Assembly (NCBI RefSeq): GCF_001618425.1
Contig: NZ_BDCU01000013.1
Span: forward strand, 1-64,000
Origin: Nocardia fusca NBRC 14340
GTDB lineage: Bacteria > Actinomycetota > Actinomycetes > Mycobacteriales > Mycobacteriaceae
Direction of reading: 5' to 3'
Length of the DNA: 64,000 nt
Of the stretch, positions 43,301 through 51,451 are shown one piece after another. The translations under genes were made by a program, and so were the position numbers. Positions within the stretch are counted from its first letter, which is position 1. Each line of letters begins with the position of its first letter. Under the pieces are notes generated by a model. It was not told where the DNA came from and ran no database searches. It was given only the letters and a program-made list of their open reading frames with translations.

Positions 43301-44579
43301 CGACCCGGCGGTCGCGGTGCGGGTTGGCGAACGCCGCCCGCCACACCTGCGGCCGGACCGAGGCCGGCAGCGGTACCCGGGCCAGCAATTGGGCGATGCC
43401 CAGCACCAGCGGCAGCCGGATGAGCGGTTCGAGTTTGTGCACATTGCGCAGCGGTGCGCCACCGGAGTCGAGGAAGACGCGGATGGGTTCGGCGAACGGT
43501 CCGCCCAACTGCCCCACATAACCCGCGCAGATACCGGTCAGCCCGACGCACAGGATCAGCACCAGCCGCCCGCGGGCCGGCATGGACCGCAGCGCCAGCC
43601 CGGCCATCCCGGCCGCGGCGATCAGCCCGGTGGCCAGCACCGCGGCGGGCTGGGTGACCAGGACCGCGCCCGCGATTCGTTCCGGAGAGACGAACGGTGT
43701 CCAGCTGTCGGTGCCGCGCAGGACCTCACCCAGTGATGCCCACTGGGTGGTGACCCCGGAGGATTCGATGTAGTCGAGGAACGGCGGGCTCACCCGGCCC
43801 AGCAACAGCAGCGGTACCGCCCACCAGGCCACTGCCAGGACGAGCAGCGGCACCCAGCTCAGCGTGAACCGCCACCATGCGCGGTTGGGCCGGAAACTGG
43901 CCCACCACAGCAGCGCGGGCAGGAAGGCGGCCAGGGTGGCGACCGCGTTCACCGCTCCCATCAGCGCCAGCGCCATCGCGCTGCCCGCCGGGGACCGCGC
44001 GCCGCCGCGCCGATGCCTGCGGTAGGCGGTGCCCAGCGCGGCGGGCGCGAGCAGGACCCACGGCGCCAGCATCATGGGCAGGGTTTCCGAGGAGATCGAG
44101 CCGACGGTGGTCAGCACCCGGGGGGACAGGGCGTAGGCGGCGGCCGCGACCACCCGTGATCCGCGGCTGCCGATCCCGAGGGTTTCGCAGAGTTTGACCA
44201 CGCCCCAGAAACCCGCGAGCAGCAGCAGCGCCCACCAGATCCGCTGGGTGACCCAGGCGGGCAGATGCAGCACATCACCGAGCGCGAAGAACGCGCCGTG
44301 CGGGAAGAAGTATCCGTAGGCCTGGTTCTGGACCTGGCCCATCGGCGCCTGGCTGCTCCACAGGTGGGCGGCACGGGCGAGGAAACCGAGTGGATTCTCG
44401 GCGAGATCGTATTTGGTGTCGGCGGCGGTGAGGCCCGGGGCCTGCAGGAAGGTCAGCAGGAAAGCGGAGAACGCGGTGCCGAGGAACCAGCGGCGGCCCA
44501 GTTCATCGGTGGGCGCCGCGTCGAGGGTGGAGCGGGGGGCCGCGTCGGCAGGTTCGACGGGATCGGACTGGACGGGCAC
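40299..44579 (-). CDS. aftD: AftD-type arabinofuranosyltransferase (DUF3367)
   Basis: A 1426-residue membrane enzyme, similar in size and layout to mycobacterial AftD (Rv0236c), which adds alpha-linked arabinofuranose to arabinogalactan or lipoarabinomannan from decaprenyl-phosphoarabinose. The N-terminal GT-C part has about 11 helices with conserved loops (LWSSQAPMGQVQNQAYGYFF; TTQWASLGEVLRGTDSWTPF). A large periplasmic C-terminal region follows with carbohydrate-binding, discoidin-like modules (DATQIGGAAPGNSTAAAVDG, ATAWISNAGEYALGQWLRLE). The last helices are near WYRLALLLGLLLLLPLIALA and ALIAAATLIAGVTGTVL. The DUF2613 gene lies just upstream on the same strand, as in mycobacteria. Confidence 0.92.
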   Translation of the reverse strand: MPVQSDPVEPADAAPRSTLDAAPTDELGRRWFLGTAFSAFLLTFLQAPGLTAADTKYDLAENPLGFLARAAHLWSSQAPMGQVQNQAYGYFFPHGAFFALGDVLHLPAWVTQRIWWALLLLAGFWGVVKLCETLGIGSRGSRVVAAAAYALSPRVLTTVGSISSETLPMMLAPWVLLAPAALGTAYRRHRRGGARSPAGSAMALALMGAVNAVATLAAFLPALLWWASFRPNRAWWRFTLSWVPLLVLAVAWWAVPLLLLGRVSPPFLDYIESSGVTTQWASLGEVLRGTDSWTPFVSPERIAGAVLVTQPAAVLATGLIAAAGMAGLALRSMPARGRLVLILCVGLTGICAGYVGQLGGPFAEPIRVFLDSGGAPLRNVHKLEPLIRLPLVLGIAQLLARVPLPASVRPQVWRAAFANPHRDRRVAVAMLILAALALSSSLAWTGKLAPRGAYDAVPPYWQQTADWLRANAADTRALVVPGAPFGSQVWGLTRDEPLQALAQTPWAVRDAVPLNPPGTIRAMDSIQRLIADGRPSDGLAAALRGQGIGVLVLRNDLDPDTSRSTRPLLAHNAVEGSPGLHKVAEFGKPVENDSGRDDFVVDADLRPDYPAVEIYRVDAPAPGTPAEVRGGTGAPERFPGAYTVPLESVPVVQGGPEVLERLHRDPATSHEPTLLAADAAAAGLPAGPVTVTDTPMNRETDFGRVDNHNSALRAPGDARHTHNLAPDYDVPGAELVQGGWTGATITASSSAADATQIGGAAPGNSTAAAVDGDPATAWISNAGEYALGQWLRLELDKPFTSGLLRFTTTPAAIGDPVKWVEVRTNNGSVSARISEPGEPVSVALPVGSTEWVKITAIRTERGTTGGQFGISELGLEDYTVRDAGVPVEIRHRTVLPPPPPGATVTGWDLGQEFPGRSACFDSPDRVRCGKGLALAPEELGPFGRTLSVPAPATVEPRLMVRPRQGPALEALLTDPARPVARGASDVGDLRGSAFAATDGDPRTSWTAPEDTVRDTLGPKPALTIELPEPTLVTGLELTPSLGGLPAAPTSVTVNLGDGPQVREIEEPHEVSRIDLHPKVTDRIELSIRSWEAVLDRTALGYHQAQPPGLAEIGVLGPQYPPPAPADRPVTVGCDAGPTIAVGGRLVHTSVTATVGELRSADPVPAQVCPDAPQDAAAFPATAPGAVQPVSLPVGDVDLLVAPTELFFVDRLRLVNTQPAAPAPSTGTRLLTLPLSTNTGWSAQSADGRELQPIVVDGWQQGWLLPADTTGPVTVSFPIDSWYRLALLLGLLLLLPLIALAVPRRPRTEPVVAAPGVWSPRIPAALALIAAATLIAGVTGTVLTVAGLAAVRFVPRLPRRALAAVAGAGTAVSAAALSTGPWRMPGGYMGDSLWVQFPALVAVVAVGLAALPRIRREPEPGDPPPSG

Positions 44580-44647
44580 CGTGGGTCAGACGTTTGCCGT
44601 CCCCGCCGACAGGCTCCGGCGGGGACGGGACGAGATCGGGCCGGGTC

Positions 44648-44818
44648 TCAGCGCTTGCCGTATTCGACGCTGTTCAGCAGCGAGCTGTCCGCGTTACCGC
44701 TGCGGTCGACTTCCGGCCGGCTGTCCTGCTGCAGCGCGGCGGTGATGGCGAAGACCGCGATGGCGCCCAGCAGGGCGCCGCCGACCGCACTTGCAACACC
44801 GGGGACAGCAAACTTCAT
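44648..44818 (-). CDS. Small DUF2613 membrane/secreted protein (Rv0236A-like)
   Basis: A 56-residue protein. The N-terminal hydrophobic stretch GVASAVGGALLGAIAVFAIT is a membrane anchor or signal. AALQQDSRPEVDRSGN and SSLLNSVEYGKR follow, a pattern I associate with DUF2613, the small gene found upstream of aftD in mycobacteria. The start ATG at 44818 has AGTGCTGCG upstream. It ends 68 bases before the aftD start, on the same strand, so they are probably one operon. A role as an accessory to AftD is inferred from this conserved pairing. Confidence 0.85.
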   Translation of the reverse strand: MKFAVPGVASAVGGALLGAIAVFAITAALQQDSRPEVDRSGNADSSLLNSVEYGKR

Positions 44819-44982
44819 CGCAGCACTCCAAACTCGAAGCAGGCAGACATCTGGGCCAACCTAGCAGGACCTGCCGGGTACGGGTAGGCACCGTCGGGCG
44901 TTTCACCCTAACGGTTGCCGCCGGCCGGGCCCGATCGCGGTCCGCGCCGGCCCACGGCAGCCCTGCCTCCGGACGCCCCGAC

Positions 44983-46083
44983 TCACTCGTTGTCCGGTGG
45001 TACGGCGCAGTCGAGGGCGCCGAGCAGGGTGCGCAGTTTGGCGGTGGTCTCGGCCAGTTCGGCCGCGGGTTCGGAGGCCGCGACGATGCCGCCGCCGGCG
45101 TGGGCGCGCAACTCGCGGCCGCCCGCGGCCAGTTCCGCGCTGCGGATGGCGACCACCCAGGTCCCGTCGCCGTCGGCGGTGCACCAGCCGACCGCGCCGC
45201 CGTAGAATCCGCGGTCCTCTTCGTGGGTGGTGAGGTATTCGAGCGCGTCGGCGGTCGGGGTACCGCAGACCGCCGGGGTCGGGTGCAGCAGCAGGGCCAG
45301 TTCGAGGGCGCTGGGCGCCGGCGCCCGCAGCACGCCGTGGATCGGCGTCCCGAGATGCCATACATCGTGGGTGGCGACCAGTCGCGGCCGCTCCGGCACC
45401 GACAGGCCGATACATACGGGGGACAGTCGTTCGGTGATCCAGTCGACGACGAACGCGTGTTCGGCGTGGTTTTTCGCGCTCGTCGTCAGCCGATCGGCCT
45501 GCGCGGAATCGGCCACCTGGTGCGGGAGCCGGGGCAGGGTGCCGGCCAGCGGGTACAGCTCGATGGCCGTGCCCCGGCGATGGACCAGTAGTTCCGGGCT
45601 CGCGCCGATCAGCGTCGCGCCGGTACGGCCGGCGGGGGTGAGATCGACCGCGAAGACATTCGCCCGCGGGTTCCGCGTCAGCAGATACGCGGCGAGCAGC
45701 TCGGGGTCCAGTACGGCCGCCGCGGTGGCGCGTACGGAGCGGGCGGCCACCACTTTGCGCAGGCGAGGGGCGGGTTCGGTCAGCAGTTCCACCAATCGCG
45801 CGACCCGCGCGCGGTGCTCGGCCGGGCTCGGCGTCTGCTCCACGACCTCTACCCGCGGCAGCTCCGGGAGCGCGGCCGGGCGCCATGGACCCGCGGTGTG
45901 CAGGAGTTCGCCGGGCTCTACCAGCGCGGCCGGGTGTCGCGGATCGAACGGTAGCGCCCCGGCGATCGCCGCGGCGGTGCCCTCGCGGAGGGCGGACGCG
46001 GCCTGCCATGGATCGCGGTGCACCGTGCGCACACCGGTGCCGCGCACCACGCCGTCGGGGCGTGCCAGCAGGAACCCGGTCAT
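44983..46083 (-). CDS. Isochorismate synthase
   Basis: A 366-residue chorismate-binding enzyme of the EntC/MenF/DhbC group that converts chorismate to isochorismate. The general base Lys is in RLRKVVAARSV. The later LLHPTPAVCGTPTADAL, EDRGFYGGAVGWC and LRAHAGGGIVAASEP blocks carry the Glu and Gly-rich Mg-chorismate site. Length is close to mycobacterial EntC. It could feed salicylate or catechol siderophores, or menaquinone. No entA, entB, mbtI or other men genes are nearby, so its pathway is unresolved. It begins 31 bases after the stop of the universal stress protein gene on the same strand. Confidence 0.92.
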   Translation of the reverse strand: MTGFLLARPDGVVRGTGVRTVHRDPWQAASALREGTAAAIAGALPFDPRHPAALVEPGELLHTAGPWRPAALPELPRVEVVEQTPSPAEHRARVARLVELLTEPAPRLRKVVAARSVRATAAAVLDPELLAAYLLTRNPRANVFAVDLTPAGRTGATLIGASPELLVHRRGTAIELYPLAGTLPRLPHQVADSAQADRLTTSAKNHAEHAFVVDWITERLSPVCIGLSVPERPRLVATHDVWHLGTPIHGVLRAPAPSALELALLLHPTPAVCGTPTADALEYLTTHEEDRGFYGGAVGWCTADGDGTWVVAIRSAELAAGGRELRAHAGGGIVAASEPAAELAETTAKLRTLLGALDCAVPPDNE

Positions 46084-46114
46084 GACCCGACCGTAAGCCA
46101 CGCCCGCGGCGCCC

Positions 46115-46627
46115 CTATTTCGCGGCGTGGTCGTCGTGCCCGGTTTTCCGCGCGCCGGCCGGTTGCACCGGGGGAACCAGGAAAACGGGGCGGTGGCAGT
46201 GCTTGAGCACGGCGTCGGCCACGCTGCTGTGCACCAGCGCGCGCAACCCGGTCGCCCCCCGGGTACCCGCGACGATGATGTCGACGTCGAGTTCGTCGGC
46301 GACCTCCACGACCGCCTGCCAGGCACTGGCGGCGTATTCCTGGAGGCGCGCCTCGGCGTTCAGCCCCGCGAGCGCGGCCAGGTGCACGCCTTCGGCGTTG
46401 ATATCGCGGGCGGTGGTGTAGGCGATGTCCTCGAGTTCCTCGTCGGGCACCCATTCCGGTTGGACCATCCCGGAGATACCCGAGATCCGGGCGGCCTGGC
46501 GCACCATCGGCTCCCAGGCGGTGAGGACCACCGCGCGGTCGGCGGCCAGGAACCGTCCGGCGTATTCGATCGCGCGTTTGGCGTGTTCGGAACCGTCGTA
46601 GGCGATGAGCATCAGATCGCAGGGCAT
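46115..46627 (-). CDS. Universal stress protein (UspA family)
   Basis: A 170-residue UspA-fold protein, probably ATP-binding. The first strand and loop read LMLIAYDGSEHAKRAIEYAG, and the phosphate-binding G-2x-G-9x-G(S/T) pattern is approximated by GTRGATGLRALVHSSVADAV, followed by FLVPPV. The position normally Gly before S/T is Ser here, so binding should be tested. It is a single-domain form. It lies 31 bases upstream of the isochorismate synthase gene, so the two may be co-transcribed. Such proteins modulate stress survival by unclear means. Confidence 0.9.
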   Translation of the reverse strand: MPCDLMLIAYDGSEHAKRAIEYAGRFLAADRAVVLTAWEPMVRQAARISGISGMVQPEWVPDEELEDIAYTTARDINAEGVHLAALAGLNAEARLQEYAASAWQAVVEVADELDVDIIVAGTRGATGLRALVHSSVADAVLKHCHRPVFLVPPVQPAGARKTGHDDHAAK

Positions 46628-46730
46628 CGCAGCTCCTCCGGGGTGTACTCCTGACGGTGTTACCAGATTACCTCTGTCCGGAAGCCGATCCGAAGTGTCG
46701 CGGCCGGGCCGCGCGGGCTACCGTCGAACG

Positions 46731-47909
46731 ATGCGGAAGATACCGTTGGTCCTGCTCGCGGTGCTCGCCGCGCTCCTCACCGGTTGTTCCGGCACCGAGA
46801 GCGGCGGCTCCGGTACCGGTACCACCGCGACCCCGGGCGCCGGTACGAGCCCCGAGGCCGCGACCGGTGACGCGGCCGGCCCGACCACTACCGAAGGCGA
46901 CTGCTCCGCCCGCTACCTGGCGCAGTTCAGCACGCGGGAGAAGCTCGCGCAGCTGCTCACCGTCGGGGTGACCGGTACCGACGACGCGCTCGCCGTGGTA
47001 CGCGACCATCAGGTCGGCGGGATCTTCGTCGGCAGCTGGACCGATCAGTCGATGCTCACCGACGGCGGGCTCGCGCAGGTGACGGCCGCGGCGAAAACGC
47101 CGCTCATGGTGACCACCGACGAGGAGGGCGGCCGGGTGTCGCGTCTCGGGAATCTCATCGGGACCGCGCCCTCGGCCCGGGTCACCGCACAGACCATGAC
47201 GCCCGACGAGTTCTACACCGCGACCCTGGACCGGGCGCGGGCCATGCAGGACCTGGGGATCACGGTAGATTTCGCCCCCGATATCGATGTGAGCTCCCAG
47301 CCCGACGATTCGGTGATCGGTGACCGCTCGTTCTCCGACGACCCGGCCGTGGTCACCGAATACGCCGACGCCTACATCCGGGCCATGCACGAGGTCGGTC
47401 TCGGGACGGTGCTCAAGCATTTCCCGGGCCACGGTTCCAGTACCGGCGATTCCCATCTCGGCGCCGTGCAGGTGCCGCCGCTGTCGGATCTGAGCACCAG
47501 CGACCTGGTGCCGTTCCGTGAGCTGATCGATACGGGTTCGGCGGTGATGGTCGGTCATCTCGACGTTCCCGGGCTGACCACCCCGGGCGTCCCGGCCAGT
47601 ATCAGCCCGGAGGTGATGGCGCTGCTGCGCGAGGGTTCCGGCTATGGGGCGGCACCCTTCGACGGCGTGATCTTCACCGACGATCTCAGCGGTATGGCCG
47701 CGATCACCGAACGGCTGTCCATCGAGCAGGCGGTGGAGGCCGCGCTCGTGGCGGGCGCGGACAATGCGCTCTGGATCAGTACCGATGCCGTGGGCCAGGT
47801 GCTCGATCAGCTGGAGCAGGCGGTGGCGGCCGGCCGGTTGCCGATGGAGCGGGTGGACGCCTCGGTGCTGCGGATGGCCGACTACAAGCGGGTCCCCCGC
47901 ACCTGCTGA
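46731..47909 (+). CDS. lpqI: GH3 beta-N-acetylhexosaminidase lipoprotein (LpqI-like)
   Basis: A 392-residue lipoprotein of glycoside hydrolase family 3 (NagZ branch). The signal peptide ends in the lipobox LLTGC (C19). A Ser/Thr/Gly-rich linker precedes the barrel. The catalytic acid/base His-Asp loop is in KHFPGHGSSTGDSH, and the nucleophile Asp is in VIFTDDLSGMAAI. TTDEEGGRVSRLG and FAPDIDV are typical of the family. It removes N-acetylglucosamine from peptidoglycan fragments during wall recycling, outside the cytoplasm. ATG 46731 is chosen. In mycobacteria lpqI follows aftD and DUF2613 and precedes a tetR gene, as it does here. Confidence 0.93.
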   Translation: MRKIPLVLLAVLAALLTGCSGTESGGSGTGTTATPGAGTSPEAATGDAAGPTTTEGDCSARYLAQFSTREKLAQLLTVGVTGTDDALAVVRDHQVGGIFVGSWTDQSMLTDGGLAQVTAAAKTPLMVTTDEEGGRVSRLGNLIGTAPSARVTAQTMTPDEFYTATLDRARAMQDLGITVDFAPDIDVSSQPDDSVIGDRSFSDDPAVVTEYADAYIRAMHEVGLGTVLKHFPGHGSSTGDSHLGAVQVPPLSDLSTSDLVPFRELIDTGSAVMVGHLDVPGLTTPGVPASISPEVMALLREGSGYGAAPFDGVIFTDDLSGMAAITERLSIEQAVEAALVAGADNALWISTDAVGQVLDQLEQAVAAGRLPMERVDASVLRMADYKRVPRTC

Positions 47910-48023
47910 CGGTCCGGGCCGGGCCACGGGTCCGGCGCCGGGATGACGGGCCGGGGGTTTCCGGCCGCCTACCGGAAGAACACCGGCGCGCGGGTATCGC
48001 GGCCGGTGGTTTCGGTCCTGGGG

Positions 48024-48046
48024 AACTTACTTTGGAGTAATATAAT
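48024..48046 (+). promoter_or_regulatory. Operator-like motif overlapping the -10 region of the tetR promoter
   Basis: AACTTACTTTGGAGTAATAT (48024-48043) matches 16 of 20 bases of the perfect palindrome at 57286. A consensus -10 box TATAAT (48041-48046) overlaps its 3' end, 25 bases before the tetR ATG. The -35 is not canonical. This layout suggests the TetR protein represses its own gene. Confidence 0.72.
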
Positions 48047-48070
48047 GGGCTCACTGCGGTAGGAGACGTG

Positions 48071-48703
48071 ATGGCGGGCGGTACGAAAAGGCTTCCGAGA
48101 GCGGTGCGCGAGCAGCAGATGCTCGATGCCGCGGTCGAGGTCTTCTCGCGCAAGGGCTTCCACGAAACCTCCATGGACGCCATCGCCGCCGAAGCCGAGA
48201 TCTCCAAGCCGATGCTGTATCTCTACTACGGCTCCAAGGACGAACTGTTCCGCGCCTGTATCCAGCGGGAGGGCCTGCGTTTCCTCGAATCGGTCGCACC
48301 CGCCGGCAACCCGCTGCTCAGCCCGCACGAACAATTGCGCACCGCGCTGGAGGGTTTCCTCGGTTTCGTCGATGCCCACCGCAACTCCTGGCAGGTCCTC
48401 TATCGCCAGGCGCTCGGGCAGCAGGCCTTCGCCTCGGAGATCGAGAACGCCCGGGAGCGGGTCATCGAGCTGACCGCCAAGCTGCTGGAGTCCAGCGCCA
48501 AACACGCCGAACCCGGGACCAACTTCGATATCGTCGCCGTCGCGGTGATCGGCGCGGGGGAGGCCATCGCCGATTCCGTCGCGGCCGGCCGTATCGAGGT
48601 GGCCGAGGCCGTGGATCTGCTCGACGCGCTGGCCTGGCGCGGTCTGGCCGGCCGCAAACCCGGCGCGGCGGACACCGCGGAAACGGACAAGTTGCCCGAA
48701 TAG
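48071..48703 (+). CDS. TetR-family repressor (Rv0238-like)
   Basis: A 210-residue TetR regulator. The N-terminal helix-turn-helix is REQQMLDAAVEVFSRKGFHE, then SMDAIAAEAEISKPMLYLYY, with GSKDELF closing the TetR signature. The C-terminal ligand domain is helical (LRTALEGFLGFVDAHRNSW). ATG 48071 has AGGAG 5 bases upstream; an in-frame GTG lies 3 bases earlier. Its promoter carries a copy of the palindrome found between fabG4 and fadA2, so it probably regulates itself and that locus. Position after lpqI matches Rv0238. The ligand may be an acyl-CoA, inferred from the targets. Confidence 0.9.
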   Translation: MAGGTKRLPRAVREQQMLDAAVEVFSRKGFHETSMDAIAAEAEISKPMLYLYYGSKDELFRACIQREGLRFLESVAPAGNPLLSPHEQLRTALEGFLGFVDAHRNSWQVLYRQALGQQAFASEIENARERVIELTAKLLESSAKHAEPGTNFDIVAVAVIGAGEAIADSVAAGRIEVAEAVDLLDALAWRGLAGRKPGAADTAETDKLPE

Positions 48704-48814
48704 TTCGTATCGCCCGCTCAGTGGCGCTTTCCCGGTTGCGCCGGGCCCGCGCGCTCCGTATTTTCGATGCGCGCAACGGATGTCGCGGAGGACGCATCCG
48801 GCCGGGAGGGCACA

Positions 48815-50002
48815 GTGTTCGGAATGTTGCGGCCGTGCCGGCACGGCGCCGCGAAATACGGGGTGGACCCACAGCTCTGGCAGGCCCATATGTGCGGTCT
48901 GTGCCTGGGGCTGCGCGACGGGCACGGACAGCTGGCCCGGAGTGCGACCAATACCGACGCGGTGGTGCTCGCGCTGCTGACCGAGGCCCAGGCCGCGGCA
49001 CCCGCCGCGCGCCGCACCGCGGGACCGTGCCCGTTGCGCGGAATGCGCACCGCACGGGTTCCGGTCGGCACCTCGGCGCCGGTCCGGCTCGCCGCCACGG
49101 CATCCCTGCTCCTCGGCTCCGCCAAGGTCGCCGACCATATCGACGACGGTGACACCCGCCCCCGGCTGCACCGTCCCATGCGGCGGATCGCGACCGGCTG
49201 GTCGGCGGGCGCGCACGCCGGGGCCGCGGCCATCGGTCTGGATATCGCTCCGCTGGTGGCGGCCATCGAGGCCCAGGCGAGCGCCGAACGCCGGCTCGCC
49301 GCCGGGGCCGGGCCGGCCGGTGCCGCCGCCCTCGACGAACTGACCCACGCCAGCCGCCGCTGCGCCGCGGAGTTCTTCGCCCATACCGCGGTACTGGCCG
49401 ATCGTCCGGACAATGTGGCGGCGTTGCGCGCCGCGGGAGACGAGTTCGGCCGGATCGCCCATCTGGCCGACGCGCTCACCGACTATCACGCCGACGCCGC
49501 CGCGGATCGATTCAATCCGCTCACCGCCACCGGCACCACGCGGGCCGAGGCCTACGCGCTCGTCCGGGAATCCCATCGTTCGCTGCGGTCGTCGCTGGGG
49601 ACCGCCGGCCTGACCGGTCTGCCGACGCTGCGCTGGGCACTACTCGATCCGCTCACCACCGCACTGCGCCGGCTCGGCCGCACCATCGCGCCGCCGCCCA
49701 CCGATTCCGCTGGGCAGAACCCGGCCGGTATCCGCCTCATCGACCCGCAGGCACCCGCCGGCCCGCAGCGGCCGGGGGTCGCCGAGTCCATCCAGCTGAT
49801 CTGCACCCAGTACTGCACCGGTTACGCGTGCTGTGCCGAGCACACCCGGCCGTGCAGCGGCGAACGGAAGGAGTCCTGGGTCGGGCGGGGGTGTAACTGT
49901 GACGACTGCGGCAGCTGCTGCGATTGCTGCAGTTGCTGCAGTGACTGCGGGAGCTGCTGCGGTGACGGTTGCTGTTGCGACGGCTGCGGGTGCGACTGCT
50001 GA
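48815..50002 (+). CDS. DUF5685 family protein with dense cysteine C-terminal tail
   Basis: A 395-residue protein of the actinobacterial DUF5685 family. The N-terminal part opens FGMLRPCRHG and has AHMCGLCLGLRDGHGQLARS, a Cys pair typical of the family. The middle is helical with conserved His and Asp positions (SAKVADHIDDGD, LADALTDYHADAAADRFNP). CTQYCTGYACCAEHTRPC follows, and then a tail of about 36 residues holding 18 Cys, separated mainly by Asp, Ser and Gly (GCNCDDCGSCCDCCSCCSDC is part of it). GTG 48815 has GGAGGG upstream. The tail resembles a metallothionein-like or peptide-modification substrate; function is unknown. Confidence 0.85.
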   Translation: MFGMLRPCRHGAAKYGVDPQLWQAHMCGLCLGLRDGHGQLARSATNTDAVVLALLTEAQAAAPAARRTAGPCPLRGMRTARVPVGTSAPVRLAATASLLLGSAKVADHIDDGDTRPRLHRPMRRIATGWSAGAHAGAAAIGLDIAPLVAAIEAQASAERRLAAGAGPAGAAALDELTHASRRCAAEFFAHTAVLADRPDNVAALRAAGDEFGRIAHLADALTDYHADAAADRFNPLTATGTTRAEAYALVRESHRSLRSSLGTAGLTGLPTLRWALLDPLTTALRRLGRTIAPPPTDSAGQNPAGIRLIDPQAPAGPQRPGVAESIQLICTQYCTGYACCAEHTRPCSGERKESWVGRGCNCDDCGSCCDCCSCCSDCGSCCGDGCCCDGCGCDC

Positions 50003-50011
50003 GCCGGCGGA

Positions 50012-51247
50012 TCAGGTTTTCGCGGCGCGCGGCCGGTCCCGCCGCCGCGCCCACTGCCGGCACGGCTCCTCCACCAGGGCGTGACTCGCCGCGGCGATCG
50101 GCAGTGTGAACGCCACCGTCAGTACCAGCACCACCCCGAAACTGCCGTTGAACGGCAGGATGCCGAATACCGGGAAGATCACCGACAGCACGGCGAGATG
50201 CCAGATGAAGATCCCGTAGGACCAGCGTCCCGCCATCGCGACCGGCGCCGCGGTCAGCCAGCGATGCGGTTTGCCGGGCGGTCCCAGCACCAGCGGAGCC
50301 AGCAGGGCGAACCCGATCACCGCGCCGAGGCCCATCTTCGCGGCGTACTGCCAGGGTTCGGCCCGGGTCAGCCCGGCGACTCCGCCCAGGCGGGTCGCCG
50401 ACGCCACGAAAGCGGCGGCGGCGATCGCCCACATCAACCGCTGGTTGCCCAGCAGCCGCAGGCGCGCTCGCCGCCGGTCGTCGCAGGTCAGCTCGGCGAG
50501 CAGCATGCCGCCCGCGAACCAGGGGATATAGGCGGGTAACCAGTTGTCGGCGTGGATGGCATCCGGGGTCGGTACCGGGATGAAGTTCCAGCCCAGGAAG
50601 ACCAGCCCGAGCGTCAGGACGGCCGGTACCCGTGCCGCGGCCGCGCGGCCCCGCAATCCGTGCAGCAGCCAGGCCAGCAGCGGCAGCGCGATATAGAAGG
50701 CCACCTCGACCGACAGACTCCACATCTGGGTGAGTCCGTCGGTCAGCGTGAGCGGTACGAAAACCTGGAGGAGCAGCAGGTTGGATATCCACACCTGCAA
50801 CCCGGCGGTACCGGCGGCGGCCGGGACCAGGATCAGCACAGCGCACACCACGACCCAGTAGGCGGGAACGATCCGAGCCACCCGGTGGCGCAGGTAGTAG
50901 CCGAGACCGGGGGCGTCGCCGAGTCCGCGGGCGGTGAGCGCGTGCGGGCGCCACAGCAGGAAACCGGACAGCGCGAAGAACACCGCGACCGCCATATCGA
51001 AGCGTTCCAGCAGGCGGCCGAGTGTCGGAATCCCGGTGGCACCCGTCTGGAAGGCGACATGGGTGAGCAGTACGCCCAGGGCGGCCAGACCGCGCATACC
51101 CTCGAGTGCGGGAAGAAAGCCCCGCTGACGCCCGACGGGTACCGGCGCCGTCCCCGCGGGAGCCGGGCCGTGACCGGGTCCGGCCCGGCGTTCTGCCTGT
51201 TCGGCGGGTGGCCAGGGGCCGGTATCGGTGGTCGGGGTGGTCGTCAT
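50012..51247 (-). CDS. Acyltransferase-3 family membrane protein (Rv0228-like)
   Basis: A 411-residue integral membrane O-acyltransferase with about 10 helices. The family opening is clear: FLPALEGMRGLAALGVLLTH, with the catalytic-type His in LLTHVAF, then VFFALSGFLLWRPHAL. RHRVARIVPAYWVVV, MWSLSVEVAFYIALPLLAW and the closing SYGIFIWHLAVLSV are all expected. It would transfer acyl groups to envelope sugars or lipids. A Pro/Ala-rich, charged N terminus is variable. ATG 51247 is chosen. It is divergent from the DUF3068 gene; in mycobacteria their counterparts (Rv0227c, Rv0228) are also neighbours. Confidence 0.9.
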   Translation of the reverse strand: MTTTPTTDTGPWPPAEQAERRAGPGHGPAPAGTAPVPVGRQRGFLPALEGMRGLAALGVLLTHVAFQTGATGIPTLGRLLERFDMAVAVFFALSGFLLWRPHALTARGLGDAPGLGYYLRHRVARIVPAYWVVVCAVLILVPAAAGTAGLQVWISNLLLLQVFVPLTLTDGLTQMWSLSVEVAFYIALPLLAWLLHGLRGRAAAARVPAVLTLGLVFLGWNFIPVPTPDAIHADNWLPAYIPWFAGGMLLAELTCDDRRRARLRLLGNQRLMWAIAAAAFVASATRLGGVAGLTRAEPWQYAAKMGLGAVIGFALLAPLVLGPPGKPHRWLTAAPVAMAGRWSYGIFIWHLAVLSVIFPVFGILPFNGSFGVVLVLTVAFTLPIAAASHALVEEPCRQWARRRDRPRAAKT

Positions 51248-51451
51248 CGGGTCCCAGTCTGCCGGGCCGTCCGTGCTCGTAGGAAGACGGTATTTCACAA
51301 TGCGGGTTAGACTCCCCCCGTTTTCGGTCGGATTCCGGCCTCGCCAACCCCTGGGTAACCTCCAGGCTGTTAGTGTCAGGGCTCACGAGTGCCGCGGCGC
51401 CCCCCGCTGTACCCGCGGAACGACCTGTGTTCTACGACGAGGAGAGTTTGC

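Noticed and set aside
48767..48814. Upstream start for the DUF5685 gene
   Set aside because: GTG at 48815 has a good ribosome site and begins at the conserved FGMLRPC; the extra 16 residues look unconserved.
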